DNA from: Rhodopirellula sp.
Lineage (GTDB): Bacteria; Planctomycetota; Planctomycetia; Pirellulales; Pirellulaceae
Assembly: GCA_002712845.1 (NCBI GenBank)
Contig: PAUV01000108.1
Coordinates: 1 to 15,326 of the forward strand
Length of the DNA stretch: 15,326 bases
Reading direction: 5' to 3'
The translations under genes and the position numbers were made by a program. The notes beneath the pieces were generated by a model. That model ran no database searches and was not told where the DNA came from. It saw nothing but the letters and a program-made list of their open reading frames with translations. Positions within the stretch are counted from its first letter, which is position 1. Each line of letters starts with the position of its first letter. Below, one piece after another: positions 1 through 7,450 of this stretch.

Positions 1-1089
1 GACGAGGCCAGCAATCAACGCAAGAATTCACGTGGAAGAGAGCGAACCCTATGCTTGGATGAGACAACCGGGAATTTATTATGGGAGCACTCTTATCCCG
101 TCACGTACACCGTCTCTTATCCCGCTGGCCCGCGATGCACACCCAACGTCGACGAGAATCGCGTTTATACACTCGGTGCTCAGGGAGATCTTCAATGCCT
201 TGATGCTACCACAGGCAACCTCAAGTGGTTCCGAAATCTACCTCAAGACTACTCAACCAAACCCGCCATTTGGGGCTATGCCGGGCACCCGCTGATCGTG
301 GGTGACAACCTGATCTGCATCGCAGGCGGCGCAGGCAGTCTTGTCGTTGCGTTGAACAAATACACGGGGCAGGAAACATGGCGGGCGCTTTCCTCGAGCG
401 AGCAGGGCTATTCCCCACCAGTCCTGATCAACGCTGCCAACACCCCCCAACTGATCATCCTTCACCCCAATGGGGTGAACTCCCTGAACCCCAGCAATGG
501 AAAAGAGCATTGGGTGGTTGAGTACCAAGCCACAAATGGCTCGGTGATTATGTCGCCCATCAAATCTGGGAATCTGTTGTATGCCGCTGGTTACACAAAA
601 AAGAATTTGATGATGGAACTGTCTGCTGACAAACCAGGCGCAACCATGCTTTGGCAAGACATTCCTGATGCCGCAATTTCACCGGTCAATGTCCAACCCA
701 TTGCACACGATGGCATGCTTTATGGATTCCATCAGGACGGAACGCTCTATGGCGTCGACTTTAAAACAGGTGAACGCATCTGGAGCAGCCTAAAGCCTCT
801 GCAGTCAGCTAGACCACTGAGAACGGGAACGGCTTTCATCGTGAAGCAGGAAGACCGATATTGGCTGTTCACGGAACAGGGCGATCTTGTCATCGCGAAA
901 ATGAATCGCGCGGGATACAAGGAACTTGATCGAGCTCATGTACTGGCCCCCACGGACGTGGCTTTTGGTCGCAAAGTCGTCTGGGCGGCTCCGGCTTTTG
1001 CGAATCGCAAAATTTTCCTCCGCAACGGGAAAGAGTGCATTTGCGTGGATGCAAGTCGCCCACCGTCCACAGAAAACGTCCGCGATTAG
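1..1089 (+). CDS. PQQ-like beta-propeller repeat protein, C-terminal part (5' end outside window)
   Basis: The reading frame is open from base 1 with no stop, so the gene begins left of the window; a TTG at 55 is only an internal codon. 362 residues are visible. They carry repeated blade motifs of the PQQ/quinoprotein propeller type, a turn with T-G followed by a strand containing W: ETTGNLLW, ATTGNLKW, YTGQETW, SNGKEHW and KTGERIW. GRERTLCLDETTGNLLWEH followed by YPAGPRCTPNVDENRVY closely resembles the large family of putative exported propeller proteins common in planctomycetes. Such proteins usually act as scaffolds or binding modules outside the cytoplasm; no PQQ cofactor site or dehydrogenase residues are evident, so enzymatic activity should not be assumed. 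The protein ends in NVRD and a TAG. Any signal peptide lies outside the window. The family call is firm, the function unknown. Confidence 0.85.
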   Translation, partial: DEASNQRKNSRGRERTLCLDETTGNLLWEHSYPVTYTVSYPAGPRCTPNVDENRVYTLGAQGDLQCLDATTGNLKWFRNLPQDYSTKPAIWGYAGHPLIVGDNLICIAGGAGSLVVALNKYTGQETWRALSSSEQGYSPPVLINAANTPQLIILHPNGVNSLNPSNGKEHWVVEYQATNGSVIMSPIKSGNLLYAAGYTKKNLMMELSADKPGATMLWQDIPDAAISPVNVQPIAHDGMLYGFHQDGTLYGVDFKTGERIWSSLKPLQSARPLRTGTAFIVKQEDRYWLFTEQGDLVIAKMNRAGYKELDRAHVLAPTDVAFGRKVVWAAPAFANRKIFLRNGKECICVDASRPPSTENVRD

Positions 1090-1144
1090 CGTTACCTCGG
1101 CATACTTCCCGAGGCACTCACTGCGTGGCGACGGATAAATATCT

Positions 1145-1216
1145 GCGACGAACCGAAATCCCACGACGAACCGAAATCCCACGAAGAATCGAAATCCTAC
1201 GAAGAATCGGAATCCT
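1145..1216. repeat. Four tandem copies of an 18-bp unit
   Basis: Four consecutive 18-bp units lie at 1145-1162, 1163-1180, 1181-1198 and 1199-1216. The second reads ACGACGAACCGAAATCCC; the third and fourth diverge to ACGAAGAATCGAAATCCT and ACGAAGAATCGGAATCCT. The array sits in the 159-bp gap between the convergent beta-propeller and gamma-lyase-like genes. It keeps one frame open on each strand, but no protein starting there is credible. The graded divergence suggests successive slippage duplications. Confidence 0.85.
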
Positions 1217-1230
1217 AAGACAAAACTCCC

Positions 1231-1247
1231 GCCAACTGGAAGTTGGC
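1231..1247 (-). terminator. Possible terminator hairpin after the gamma-lyase-like gene
   Basis: A perfect 7-bp inverted repeat, GCCAACT-GGA-AGTTGGC, lies one base beyond the TAA stop (1249-1251) of the minus-strand gene. On that strand the hairpin is followed by GGGAGTTTTGTC, so there is a short T run but not directly at the stem. This is a plausible weak intrinsic terminator; it could also be a simple hairpin between convergent genes. Confidence 0.4.
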
Positions 1248-1248
1248 C

Positions 1249-2400
1249 TTAACCGATCGCTTGTTCCAGATCCGCCTGTAGGTCTTCAAACGATTCCAAT
1301 CCAACCGAAAGTCGGATCAGTCCATCAGTGATTCCGAACCGAGCTCGATCGGCCGGATCGTAACTGGCGTGAGACATCGTTGCTGGCTGCTCAATAAGCG
1401 ACTCCACTGCACCTAAGCTGACGGCGAGCCGAAACAGTCGCGTCGCACCGCAAGCGGCAGCGGTGCGTTCAATGGTGTCGTCGAGTTCAAACGTCAGCAT
1501 TGCTCCGTAACCACCCTCGAAACATTCGGTTGCCAGCCGATGCTGCGGATGTGACTCGAGTCCCGGGTACAAAACATTCGACACCCGCGGGTGAGCTTCC
1601 AGCCACCTGGCCAAGCTTAACGCTGTCTCGCTCTGTGCACGAACCCTGAGATCCAAGGTTTTCATCCCGCGAGAGACAAGGAAACATGTCAACGGATCAA
1701 GTACGGCACCCGTCGCATTCTGAAGAAAATAAAGTTCGTCCCACAAACTCTGATCTGAAACTGCAAGCGTTCCCCCCAAACAATCGCTATGCCCGCCTAA
1801 ATACTTCGTAGCCGAGTGCATCACGATATCGATCCCATGCTCTAACGGGCGTATCAAGACAGGTGTCCCAAAGGTGTTGTCGACTCCTATCAACGCCCCC
1901 CTCGCGTGCGCAACATCGGCAAGCTCACGCAGATTCGGAATGCTCATCCGCGGATTGCCGATGGTCTCAGCCCAGACCAACTTCGTATTCTCAGTCATCG
2001 CATCTGCCACAGCTGAGGCATCAGTCATGTCGACCAAGTTCACCTCAACTCCAGAACGACTGCAAACCTTATGCAATAGTCGATAGGCCCCCCCATAAAG
2101 ATCGCACCCCGCAACGACATGGTCACCTGTTTTTAACATCATGGTGACACAGTGAATCGCGGCCATCCCGGAGGAAAAAGCCAAAGATCCGACCCCACCT
2201 TCCAACGAAGCGAGAGTGGTTTGCATCTGGCTGCGTGTTGGGTTTCCACTCCGCGAATAGTCAAACTTGCCCCATTCACCAGCAGCGGGTTGCTGAAATG
2301 TACTGGCAAAATGCACAGGAGGGATCACTGCGCCTGTTCCTGGATCAACCTCATTGCCAACGTGGATAGCGCGTGTGCGAAAACTGTCACCTGGCTTCAT
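1249..2400 (-). CDS. Cystathionine gamma-lyase/gamma-synthase-like PLP enzyme
   Basis: This is a fold-type I PLP enzyme of the Cys/Met metabolism family, 383 residues from ATG at 2400, the usual length. The PLP lysine lies in SATKYLGGHSD (about residue 199); SSGMAA (77-81) and DNTFGTP (174-180) are cofactor-pocket motifs, and YSRSGNPTR (48-56) provides the phosphate-binding Tyr/Arg reaching the neighbouring subunit. The C-terminal SLGAVESLIEQPATMSHASY and LIRLSVGLE resemble gamma-lyases and gamma-synthases; the glutamate after SLGAV is typical of those rather than of methionine gamma-lyase. WAETIGNP, by contrast, recalls O-acetylhomoserine sulfhydrylases, so the exact reaction is open; cleavage of cystathionine to cysteine or homocysteine is most likely. 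The frame extends to GTG at 2430 and ATG at 2427, but AAGGAAAG lies 6 bases before the ATG at 2400. A paralogue lies 411 bp upstream on the same strand. Confidence 0.85.
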   Translation of the reverse strand: MKPGDSFRTRAIHVGNEVDPGTGAVIPPVHFASTFQQPAAGEWGKFDYSRSGNPTRSQMQTTLASLEGGVGSLAFSSGMAAIHCVTMMLKTGDHVVAGCDLYGGAYRLLHKVCSRSGVEVNLVDMTDASAVADAMTENTKLVWAETIGNPRMSIPNLRELADVAHARGALIGVDNTFGTPVLIRPLEHGIDIVMHSATKYLGGHSDCLGGTLAVSDQSLWDELYFLQNATGAVLDPLTCFLVSRGMKTLDLRVRAQSETALSLARWLEAHPRVSNVLYPGLESHPQHRLATECFEGGYGAMLTFELDDTIERTAAACGATRLFRLAVSLGAVESLIEQPATMSHASYDPADRARFGITDGLIRLSVGLESFEDLQADLEQAIG

Positions 2401-2811
2401 TTCCGACTTTCCTTCGTGTTCGCTCATCACTTCAACTTTCGCAACAAGAACCTTTTAAAAACTCAATCACCACGACCACACACCATCAGGCCGAACTCTG
2501 CCGAGTGCACCGCTTCAACTCTACCGGACGCCGCTCTTGGTACAACGCTGTGCACGACTCACCTGAACTTACCACCGACTATCGGCCATGTGTATTGGCA
2601 TTGCCCGCATAGGGCGAACAACGACGACTCTCAGATTACAGGCTAGATGCCGCCCCCTCTAACCGCTGGGAACTGGCTTCGCCGACATAACCGGGCAAGT
2701 AAACGACACAATGAACAGAGCGTACGAGTACAGAACGCACGAGGACATTTCCCGCGAGTTACTCGACGTTGGAGATCTCAGCAAACCAATGCAGTTAGCC
2801 CAAGTCGAGGA
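2401..2811. other. Gap between the two PLP-enzyme genes, no gene seen
   Basis: This 411-bp stretch separates two minus-strand genes. It should hold the leader, and perhaps a promoter, of the gamma-lyase-like gene. Open frames on the plus strand run on into the antisense of the neighbouring genes and look like nothing known. I could not recognise a SAM or other sulfur-related riboswitch, a T-box, or a convincing terminator. The size of the gap argues that the two genes are not tightly co-transcribed. Confidence 0.5.
2407..2414 (-). promoter_or_regulatory. Shine-Dalgarno deciding the start of the gamma-lyase-like gene
   Basis: On the minus strand AAGGAAAG stands 6 bases before ATG at 2400, whereas the earlier GTG (2430) and ATG (2427) have no purine-rich site at suitable distance. 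The first ten in-frame codons upstream are therefore probably leader. Confidence 0.5.
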
Positions 2812-4143
2812 TCAGGAGGCATCAAGAGCCTGCTCAAGATCAGCAATCAGGTCATCGGCATTTTCGATACCGCAGGACATGCGGATCATATTATCGTAGA
2901 TCCCGAAGGTCTCACGTTCCTGTGGCGTGCAATGGTAGTAGCTCATGACGAGCGGTTGTTCGATCAGGGACTCAACGCCGCCCAAGCTTGGTGCGATTCG
3001 AGGAATTTTTGCAGCATCGACGATTCGCGACGTTTCTCTCCAGTCCGCGTCTTTGACGAGGAAGGTGATCAAGCCTCCAAAACCGGCCATTTGCGACGCG
3101 GCAATCTCATGCGTTGGATGCGAAGCCAAACCTGGATAGTAAACACGCTCGACGCGTGGATGCTGATCAAGAAACTCAGCAAGTCGCTGGCCGTTCTCGT
3201 TGTGTCGCTGCATTCGCAACTCGAACGTTTTCAATCCCCGTTCCAACAGATACATGTTGTGAGCGGAATTGACGCTTCCGAGGATTCCTCGCAGTGAACG
3301 AACAGGTTCCAGGGCCTCGCTTCGACCACATATAACTCCCGCGAGCAAATCATTGTGACCGCCCAGATACTTTGTCGCCGAATGCAGAACGAAATCAACG
3401 CCGTAATCGATGGGGCGAAGATTAAATGGAGTGGCCAGCGTAGCGTCAATCAACGTTTCAACTTCGCAAGACTTTCCCAGTGCCACGAATTTCTCGAGGT
3501 CAACGGCAGTGAGATGCGGGTTGGTAGGTGATTCACTGACGAGCATTTTGGTGTTCGCATTGATCGCCGCCTCCATGGCATCGAAATCTCCCGTAGGAAC
3601 CTGCCGCGTGACGACCCCAAATCGCGAAAGGTGCTTTGAGCAGAATTCACGACTGCGGTGGTAACATTGGTCAAAGAAAACGATCTCGTCGCCGGAATTC
3701 AATCGACTCATAAGCAGGCCGACAATGGCCGCCATTCCGGAACTGTAAATGATCGCCTCTTCGGCACCCTCTAAGGCAGCAAGTTTCGCTTCGCACGTAC
3801 GTTCATTGGGCGTACCGTAGCGTCCGTATTCGTCACGATCTTCTTTTCCATCGACGAACCGCATGAGCGAATCAGTGGAATCAAAGGTGAACGTGGATGC
3901 GGTGAAGATCGGGGCCGAAATGGATCCCTCGGCTTTCTGCCGCTTCTCACCGGCGTGAACGCTTTGAGTCGAAAAACCGGTGCGCTGTAACCGCTCCGTC
4001 ATTTCAACCTGGGTTTCACCCTTGTGATGTTTCGCATGCTGCTCGAGGGAAGCTCCCTCGCTAGCTGAGGCTTTCGCAGCCTCGTTTGTCTCGTCACAAC
4101 TTAAATTGTGGGCGTCAGAATCAATCGACATATTCGTTGGCAT
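2812..4143 (-). CDS. metB: Cystathionine gamma-synthase, plant-type
   Basis: A 443-residue PLP enzyme of the Cys/Met metabolism family, expected to join an activated homoserine with cysteine to give cystathionine on the way to methionine. The PLP lysine is K258 in SATKYLGGHND. SSGMAA (134-139), ESPTNP (204-209), IDATLATP (232-239) and EYGRYGTPN (105-113) mark the cofactor and phosphate sites. LKIPYIAPS-like AAKIPRIAPSLGGVESLIEQP (two adjoining motifs at about 377-397) and the MSYY that follows resemble the plant plastid gamma-synthase more than E. coli MetB. Residues 1-50 form a polar, His/Lys-rich extension outside the fold; an internal ATG at codon 48 could be a shorter start. The start used has only a weak AAAGAG site very close to it. 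It shares much of its C-terminal third with the downstream paralogue. The activated homoserine (phospho-, acetyl- or succinyl-) cannot be read from the sequence. Confidence 0.85.
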   Translation of the reverse strand: MPTNMSIDSDAHNLSCDETNEAAKASASEGASLEQHAKHHKGETQVEMTERLQRTGFSTQSVHAGEKRQKAEGSISAPIFTASTFTFDSTDSLMRFVDGKEDRDEYGRYGTPNERTCEAKLAALEGAEEAIIYSSGMAAIVGLLMSRLNSGDEIVFFDQCYHRSREFCSKHLSRFGVVTRQVPTGDFDAMEAAINANTKMLVSESPTNPHLTAVDLEKFVALGKSCEVETLIDATLATPFNLRPIDYGVDFVLHSATKYLGGHNDLLAGVICGRSEALEPVRSLRGILGSVNSAHNMYLLERGLKTFELRMQRHNENGQRLAEFLDQHPRVERVYYPGLASHPTHEIAASQMAGFGGLITFLVKDADWRETSRIVDAAKIPRIAPSLGGVESLIEQPLVMSYYHCTPQERETFGIYDNMIRMSCGIENADDLIADLEQALDAS

Positions 4144-4482
4144 GGCTCTTTAGCAGGTAAAGGCTGCAATCGGCCGCAAATCCCCAAAAGGGACGCGTCA
4201 CTGGCGGAGAAGTTCCACTTGCGTCATACACAAGGTTACCCACCAATTAGGAAATCGACAACCGTTTTCGGGCTTTCCTTGAAACAGGTCGCACGTGAAG
4301 ATAGTCCCAGAAAGTTTAATCGCTGCACCTTCGCCGCCCGCTACAATTGACCACAAGTGCCGCAATTCCTTCCCGCCGCTGCGTACTGACCGGTAATTTC
4401 TGTGGGATCTAACGAATGGAACAGCTGTAATGCATCCAAAATTGCCTCCTGCGTCCGCCCCACCTTCCCCTAGCAATGACTC
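4144..4482. other. Divergent intergenic region, no gene seen
   Basis: This 339-bp region lies between the 5' ends of the minus-strand gamma-synthase gene and the plus-strand HEAT-like protein gene, so it must carry promoters in both directions. I could not pick out convincing -35/-10 pairs or a known riboswitch. A 105-codon minus-strand frame (4198-4515) crosses the region and the start of the neighbouring gene; its product resembles nothing I know and it is probably chance. Confidence 0.5.
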
Positions 4483-4554
4483 ATGGCAAACCTGCAAATC
4501 ATGGCAAACCTGCAAATCATGGCAAAGCTGCGACCGATGGTGAAGCTACGAACC
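4483..4554 (+). repeat. Four 18-bp repeats, each beginning with ATG, at the gene start
   Basis: Units lie at 4483-4500, 4501-4518, 4519-4536 and 4537-4554. The first two are identical (ATGGCAAACCTGCAAATC); the third is ATGGCAAAGCTGCGACCG and the fourth ATGGTGAAGCTACGAACC. They encode MANLQI, MANLQI, MAKLRP and MVKLRT, all in the frame of the downstream gene, so each copy offers a possible start codon. No clear Shine-Dalgarno precedes any of them. Confidence 0.9.
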
Positions 4555-6000
4555 CCGCAACATGCTCGCCCGACTGCCACCCGCCTGCTGGCGTGCATGT
4601 GGCTGAGCTTTCACGGCTACGCATTTCTGCTTGAAACAACCGGCGGACAGAAGGGTCTAGGCTTCCATACCGCCTCAGGTCAGGAGGTGCTCGGCACTGA
4701 CGCCGTCAAAAATGCAACGGGCAACAGCGATCAAAAGCAGACCGGCGAAGGATCGGCGAAACCCAACGCCAAGTCGCCTGCGTCAGAAGCAAATCCAGAC
4801 AGTGAGGGCAAAGCTCACGCGGGGGCCAACGCTCCTAGCGGCCCAGCCGGCCTGAAACGCGCATCTGATATCGCTGAACCAACATTGACACCTGAGCAGC
4901 AGATCCAAATTGACTCTCTGATCGAACAGCTAATCGCCCCAAAATTTTCCCAACGAGAAAGTGCAGCTACGGGACTTCTGCAGATCGGCGTTCCAGCATT
5001 AGCGAGTTTGAGAAAGCAGCTTGAACTATCGTCCGAGAAAGAAGCCCAAATCCGGATCACCGAGCTGATCAAACAACTAATTGATGGCCAAGTCGAGGTC
5101 CAGATCGAGGACTTTATGGCGATGAAGCCTGTCAACTTTCCGGGCTGGCCTGAGATCCGACTCATCCTCGGCAACGACACAATCGCCACCCGAACCCTGT
5201 TCGTGGAGATAATGCGGAGCCACCCCACTCTGCCTGCCGCCATGCAGCGGAACTTTACCAACCGTGATCGGAGCATTGCGTTGGAAAGTGTAGTAGAGGC
5301 TTTACAAAAGACGCGATTCAAACAAGCGGCAACCACTGCTGACGCATTTGCTTTGGTACTCCCACACATTTACCCAGACTTCGTGATGCCCGATGGGTGC
5401 GAAGACCTTGTCATCAGTGTTTGGCAATCCAACACAGCAACCAACCTTCGAAAAGATTCCCAGCTTGCACCAAGCTTTCGTTATTTACTTGGGCAATGGA
5501 TGATACAAACCAGCTTGGCAAACCGCGAGGATGTACTCTTCTACGGCATGGATTGGGATATGCCCCAATGCCAAATTCTTGCCAAGAACACAATCCTTAA
5601 TGAGAAGGATGCCAGCACAGACGCTCTCGCATACTGCTTAAAAGCAATGGCCAAGTTTGGAAACCGTGGCGACGTTGCTACGATCAGCACACTGTTGACC
5701 GACAAACGCCCTGTCAGCCGCCCCTTGGTCACGCCACGGGGAACGATTTCAAATCAAGTGAGCGATTTAGCGATTGCGGCAATCGCCTGCATTTACGGCG
5801 TTGAACTGGAAGACGTTGGCTTCACAGGTGCCACCCGCGACCCACGGCACGGATTCCAACCTCGGGAAATCGGATTTCTCAAGGACGCGCCCGAAGAGCG
5901 AGCGGCGGCAGAAAAAATGATCAAAGCGATCCTGCAGGCATCGCCCCCCATCACACCCCCACAAAGAATCCCACCACTCGCTCCGGGGATTGGCAATTGA
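4483..6000 (+). CDS. Hypothetical exported or membrane-anchored protein with HEAT-like motif
   Basis: 505 residues from the first of four in-frame ATGs. A basic N-terminus is followed by a moderately hydrophobic stretch (about 34-51, LLACMWLSFHGYAFLL), suggesting a signal peptide or anchor; it contains polar residues, so this is uncertain. Residues about 65-135 are a Gly/Ala/Lys/Asn/Ser-rich low-complexity linker. Residues about 153-200 (KFSQRESAATGLLQIG, then VPALASLRKQLE and EAQIRITELIKQL) match the HEAT-like element seen in many planctomycete exported proteins, where a charged R-E start, a G-x-x-A-x-x-L-R core and an R-I-x-x-L-I end form paired helices. The remaining 300 residues are mostly helical in character and unrecognised; the tail is rich in proline. 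It is flanked by a divergent gamma-synthase gene and a convergent membrane-protein gene and looks monocistronic. The true start could be any of the repeated ATGs. No enzymatic motif is seen. Confidence 0.7.
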   Translation: MANLQIMANLQIMAKLRPMVKLRTPQHARPTATRLLACMWLSFHGYAFLLETTGGQKGLGFHTASGQEVLGTDAVKNATGNSDQKQTGEGSAKPNAKSPASEANPDSEGKAHAGANAPSGPAGLKRASDIAEPTLTPEQQIQIDSLIEQLIAPKFSQRESAATGLLQIGVPALASLRKQLELSSEKEAQIRITELIKQLIDGQVEVQIEDFMAMKPVNFPGWPEIRLILGNDTIATRTLFVEIMRSHPTLPAAMQRNFTNRDRSIALESVVEALQKTRFKQAATTADAFALVLPHIYPDFVMPDGCEDLVISVWQSNTATNLRKDSQLAPSFRYLLGQWMIQTSLANREDVLFYGMDWDMPQCQILAKNTILNEKDASTDALAYCLKAMAKFGNRGDVATISTLLTDKRPVSRPLVTPRGTISNQVSDLAIAAIACIYGVELEDVGFTGATRDPRHGFQPREIGFLKDAPEERAAAEKMIKAILQASPPITPPQRIPPLAPGIGN

Positions 6001-6225
6001 AAGGTGAACGTGTTGGCGAGCCAACGAACCGAAATACGTTCATCCAAATTCTCTGCAATGAAGTCTGGCCTTCAACATTCAGAAATGGTGGCGTAACTTC
6101 CGGGACAGAAATTGAGGTTTGCGGGCCTGCCCCATCACGCGGGCGGCGGGGACCTCGGCAAAAGAACTGTTACCTGCCCACCCTCGCTCTACTCTCCTTG
6201 GTCGTCTAACGCGTTTACTCACGCG

Positions 6226-6714
6226 TCAGCCTTCTTCAAGCATCCCACCCTGAGATGCGATTGGTGCTGGGGTCGGTATCCCGCGGACCTTGATATAACC
6301 TGAAATGGCCACGATCACGGCCGCAAGAACCACAAGGATTTTGAGCCAGGTACCACGGGCGCGACGAATTGGCTCAAGCTTCTTGCTGCGCCCGACCAAG
6401 GCGGCTGCCAGAAAGAATACCCCGAGCGCAAGAAGCATTTTCAAACCTAACAACGCATGATACAAGGCATCGCCTTGGTGATTCGCCAATGCTCGGTAAT
6501 AGTTGTAGCCACCGCTGACGATAAACAATAGAACACCGATGTGTACAAATCGCTTCCACCGCCCTGTGATCGCATCGGCGAGTTGACTGTGTGGCTCGTC
6601 CGACAAATTCTTCGCAGCTGGCATCAGAACCATGAGCGTAAACACGCTCCCACCAACCAGAACAATCGCTGTCCCGACATGCACGATGCGTGAGATAGTA
6701 TCGAGTATTTCCAT
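6226..6714 (-). CDS. Small four-helix membrane protein, CopD-like
   Basis: 162 residues with four hydrophobic helices at about 9-31, 55-72, 84-107 and 122-142, the third and fourth separated by a basic loop (RSKKLEPIRRARG). Histidines fall in or at the first three helices: H12 in RIVHVGTAIVLVGG, H58 in RFVHIGVLL and H86 in YHALLGLKMLLAL. That pattern recalls CopD-type and related small helical bundle proteins in which histidines may bind heme or copper; this is a resemblance, not an identification. The gene starts 4 bases after the stop of the Lon-N-domain gene, so the two are very probably co-transcribed and perhaps translationally coupled; no good ribosome site is visible before its ATG. 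A short self-complementary ACGCGT pair (6209-6214 and 6221-6226) overlaps its stop and could form a weak hairpin. The protein is probably in the inner membrane, function unknown. Confidence 0.7.
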   Translation of the reverse strand: MEILDTISRIVHVGTAIVLVGGSVFTLMVLMPAAKNLSDEPHSQLADAITGRWKRFVHIGVLLFIVSGGYNYYRALANHQGDALYHALLGLKMLLALGVFFLAAALVGRSKKLEPIRRARGTWLKILVVLAAVIVAISGYIKVRGIPTPAPIASQGGMLEEG

Positions 6715-6718
6715 GAGA

Positions 6719-7450
6719 TCAATTCAAGCTAAAGGGAGGTGGAAACTCCTGATTCTTCTTTCCGGCATCGGAAAACTCGACGGCGGCGTCTGACAGCAAA
6801 TCGATACTGCCACTTTTCAGTAATCGCACCAGTTCGACAGCCCGTGAATCGACGTCTGAGTCACCCAACAGTAGCAGCTTCTGCTCAACTTCAAATGGAA
6901 GCGTGTAGGAAATGATATCGGTAATCGGCCCCAACCCCATTTGCCCTGCCATCAGGTCGTGTAGATTTTGTTGCGAATTGACGCTCGCCGGAATGACCTC
7001 GCCAAAGGCTTCCAGCAAATCGCTTTTCAGTTGCCCTCGGCCCGTTGCTCCCGCAGGTGGATAGATGTCATCCAACACATCTACCTTAGCCATTCGGAAC
7101 GGTCGACCGGCGTCGATTTCACTGATGATCCGTGCTCGACGCACGCCCACGAGCAGGACATTGTGCCTGCCATCCTCAACCTCAGCGTGCGAAACGATCC
7201 TGCCAAGACAGACGGTACTCGCGATTGTTGGCTCACTCATCACACTGACCACGTGGCCCCCCGTGAGAGTCGACATGGCAATCAAATGATCCCCGTTCAA
7301 AGACTCGCTCAACATCTCGCAATATCGCGGCTCGAAAATGTGGAGAGGTTGCATTGCATGCGGGAAAAGAACCAGATCGGGCAACGGGAATAACCTTACT
7401 CGCCCGTCAAAATCGTCTGGCAAGCGTGTGACGGCATCCAGATCATCCAT
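6719..7450 (-). CDS. LON peptidase substrate-binding (Lon-N) domain protein
   Basis: 243 residues consisting essentially of the Lon N-terminal domain. RVRLFPLPDLVLFPHAMQPL, then HIFEPRYCEML at about 18-48, is the characteristic opening strand and loop; VCLGRIVSHAEVEDGRHNVLLVG-like segments (two adjoining motifs at about 80-103) and RARIISEI follow, and a helical end contains EQKLLLLGDSDVDSRAVEL. There is no ATPase or Ser-Lys protease domain, so this is a stand-alone domain protein, which in other bacteria is of uncertain role, perhaps substrate binding or adaptor. The ATG at 7450 is well supported by AGGAG 7 bases upstream. It heads a two-gene unit with the membrane protein 4 bases downstream. 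Cytoplasmic location is inferred from the absence of a signal or membrane segment. Confidence 0.9.
   Translation of the reverse strand: MDDLDAVTRLPDDFDGRVRLFPLPDLVLFPHAMQPLHIFEPRYCEMLSESLNGDHLIAMSTLTGGHVVSVMSEPTIASTVCLGRIVSHAEVEDGRHNVLLVGVRRARIISEIDAGRPFRMAKVDVLDDIYPPAGATGRGQLKSDLLEAFGEVIPASVNSQQNLHDLMAGQMGLGPITDIISYTLPFEVEQKLLLLGDSDVDSRAVELVRLLKSGSIDLLSDAAVEFSDAGKKNQEFPPPFSLN

Noticed and set aside
805..1182. 125-codon minus-strand frame antisense to the beta-propeller gene
   Set aside because: Its start comes from the 18-bp repeat and the remainder is antisense to a well-supported gene; no family resemblance.
2152..2646. 164-codon plus-strand frame antisense to the gamma-lyase-like gene
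   Set aside because: It overlaps the N-terminal coding part of a clear PLP enzyme on the other strand and shows no motif or ribosome site.
2647..3297. 216-codon plus-strand frame antisense to the gamma-synthase gene
   Set aside because: Most of it is the opposite strand of a well-supported enzyme; such long antisense frames are common in this base composition.
4144..4482. Possible SAM-responsive riboswitch before the gamma-synthase gene
   Set aside because: I looked for SAM-I, SAM-II and SAH-type conserved cores on the minus strand and could not find them.
4198..4515. 105-codon minus-strand frame across the divergent gap
   Set aside because: It overlaps the start of the 4483-6000 gene antisense, its product matches no family I know, and its first residues are only the reverse of the 18-bp repeats.
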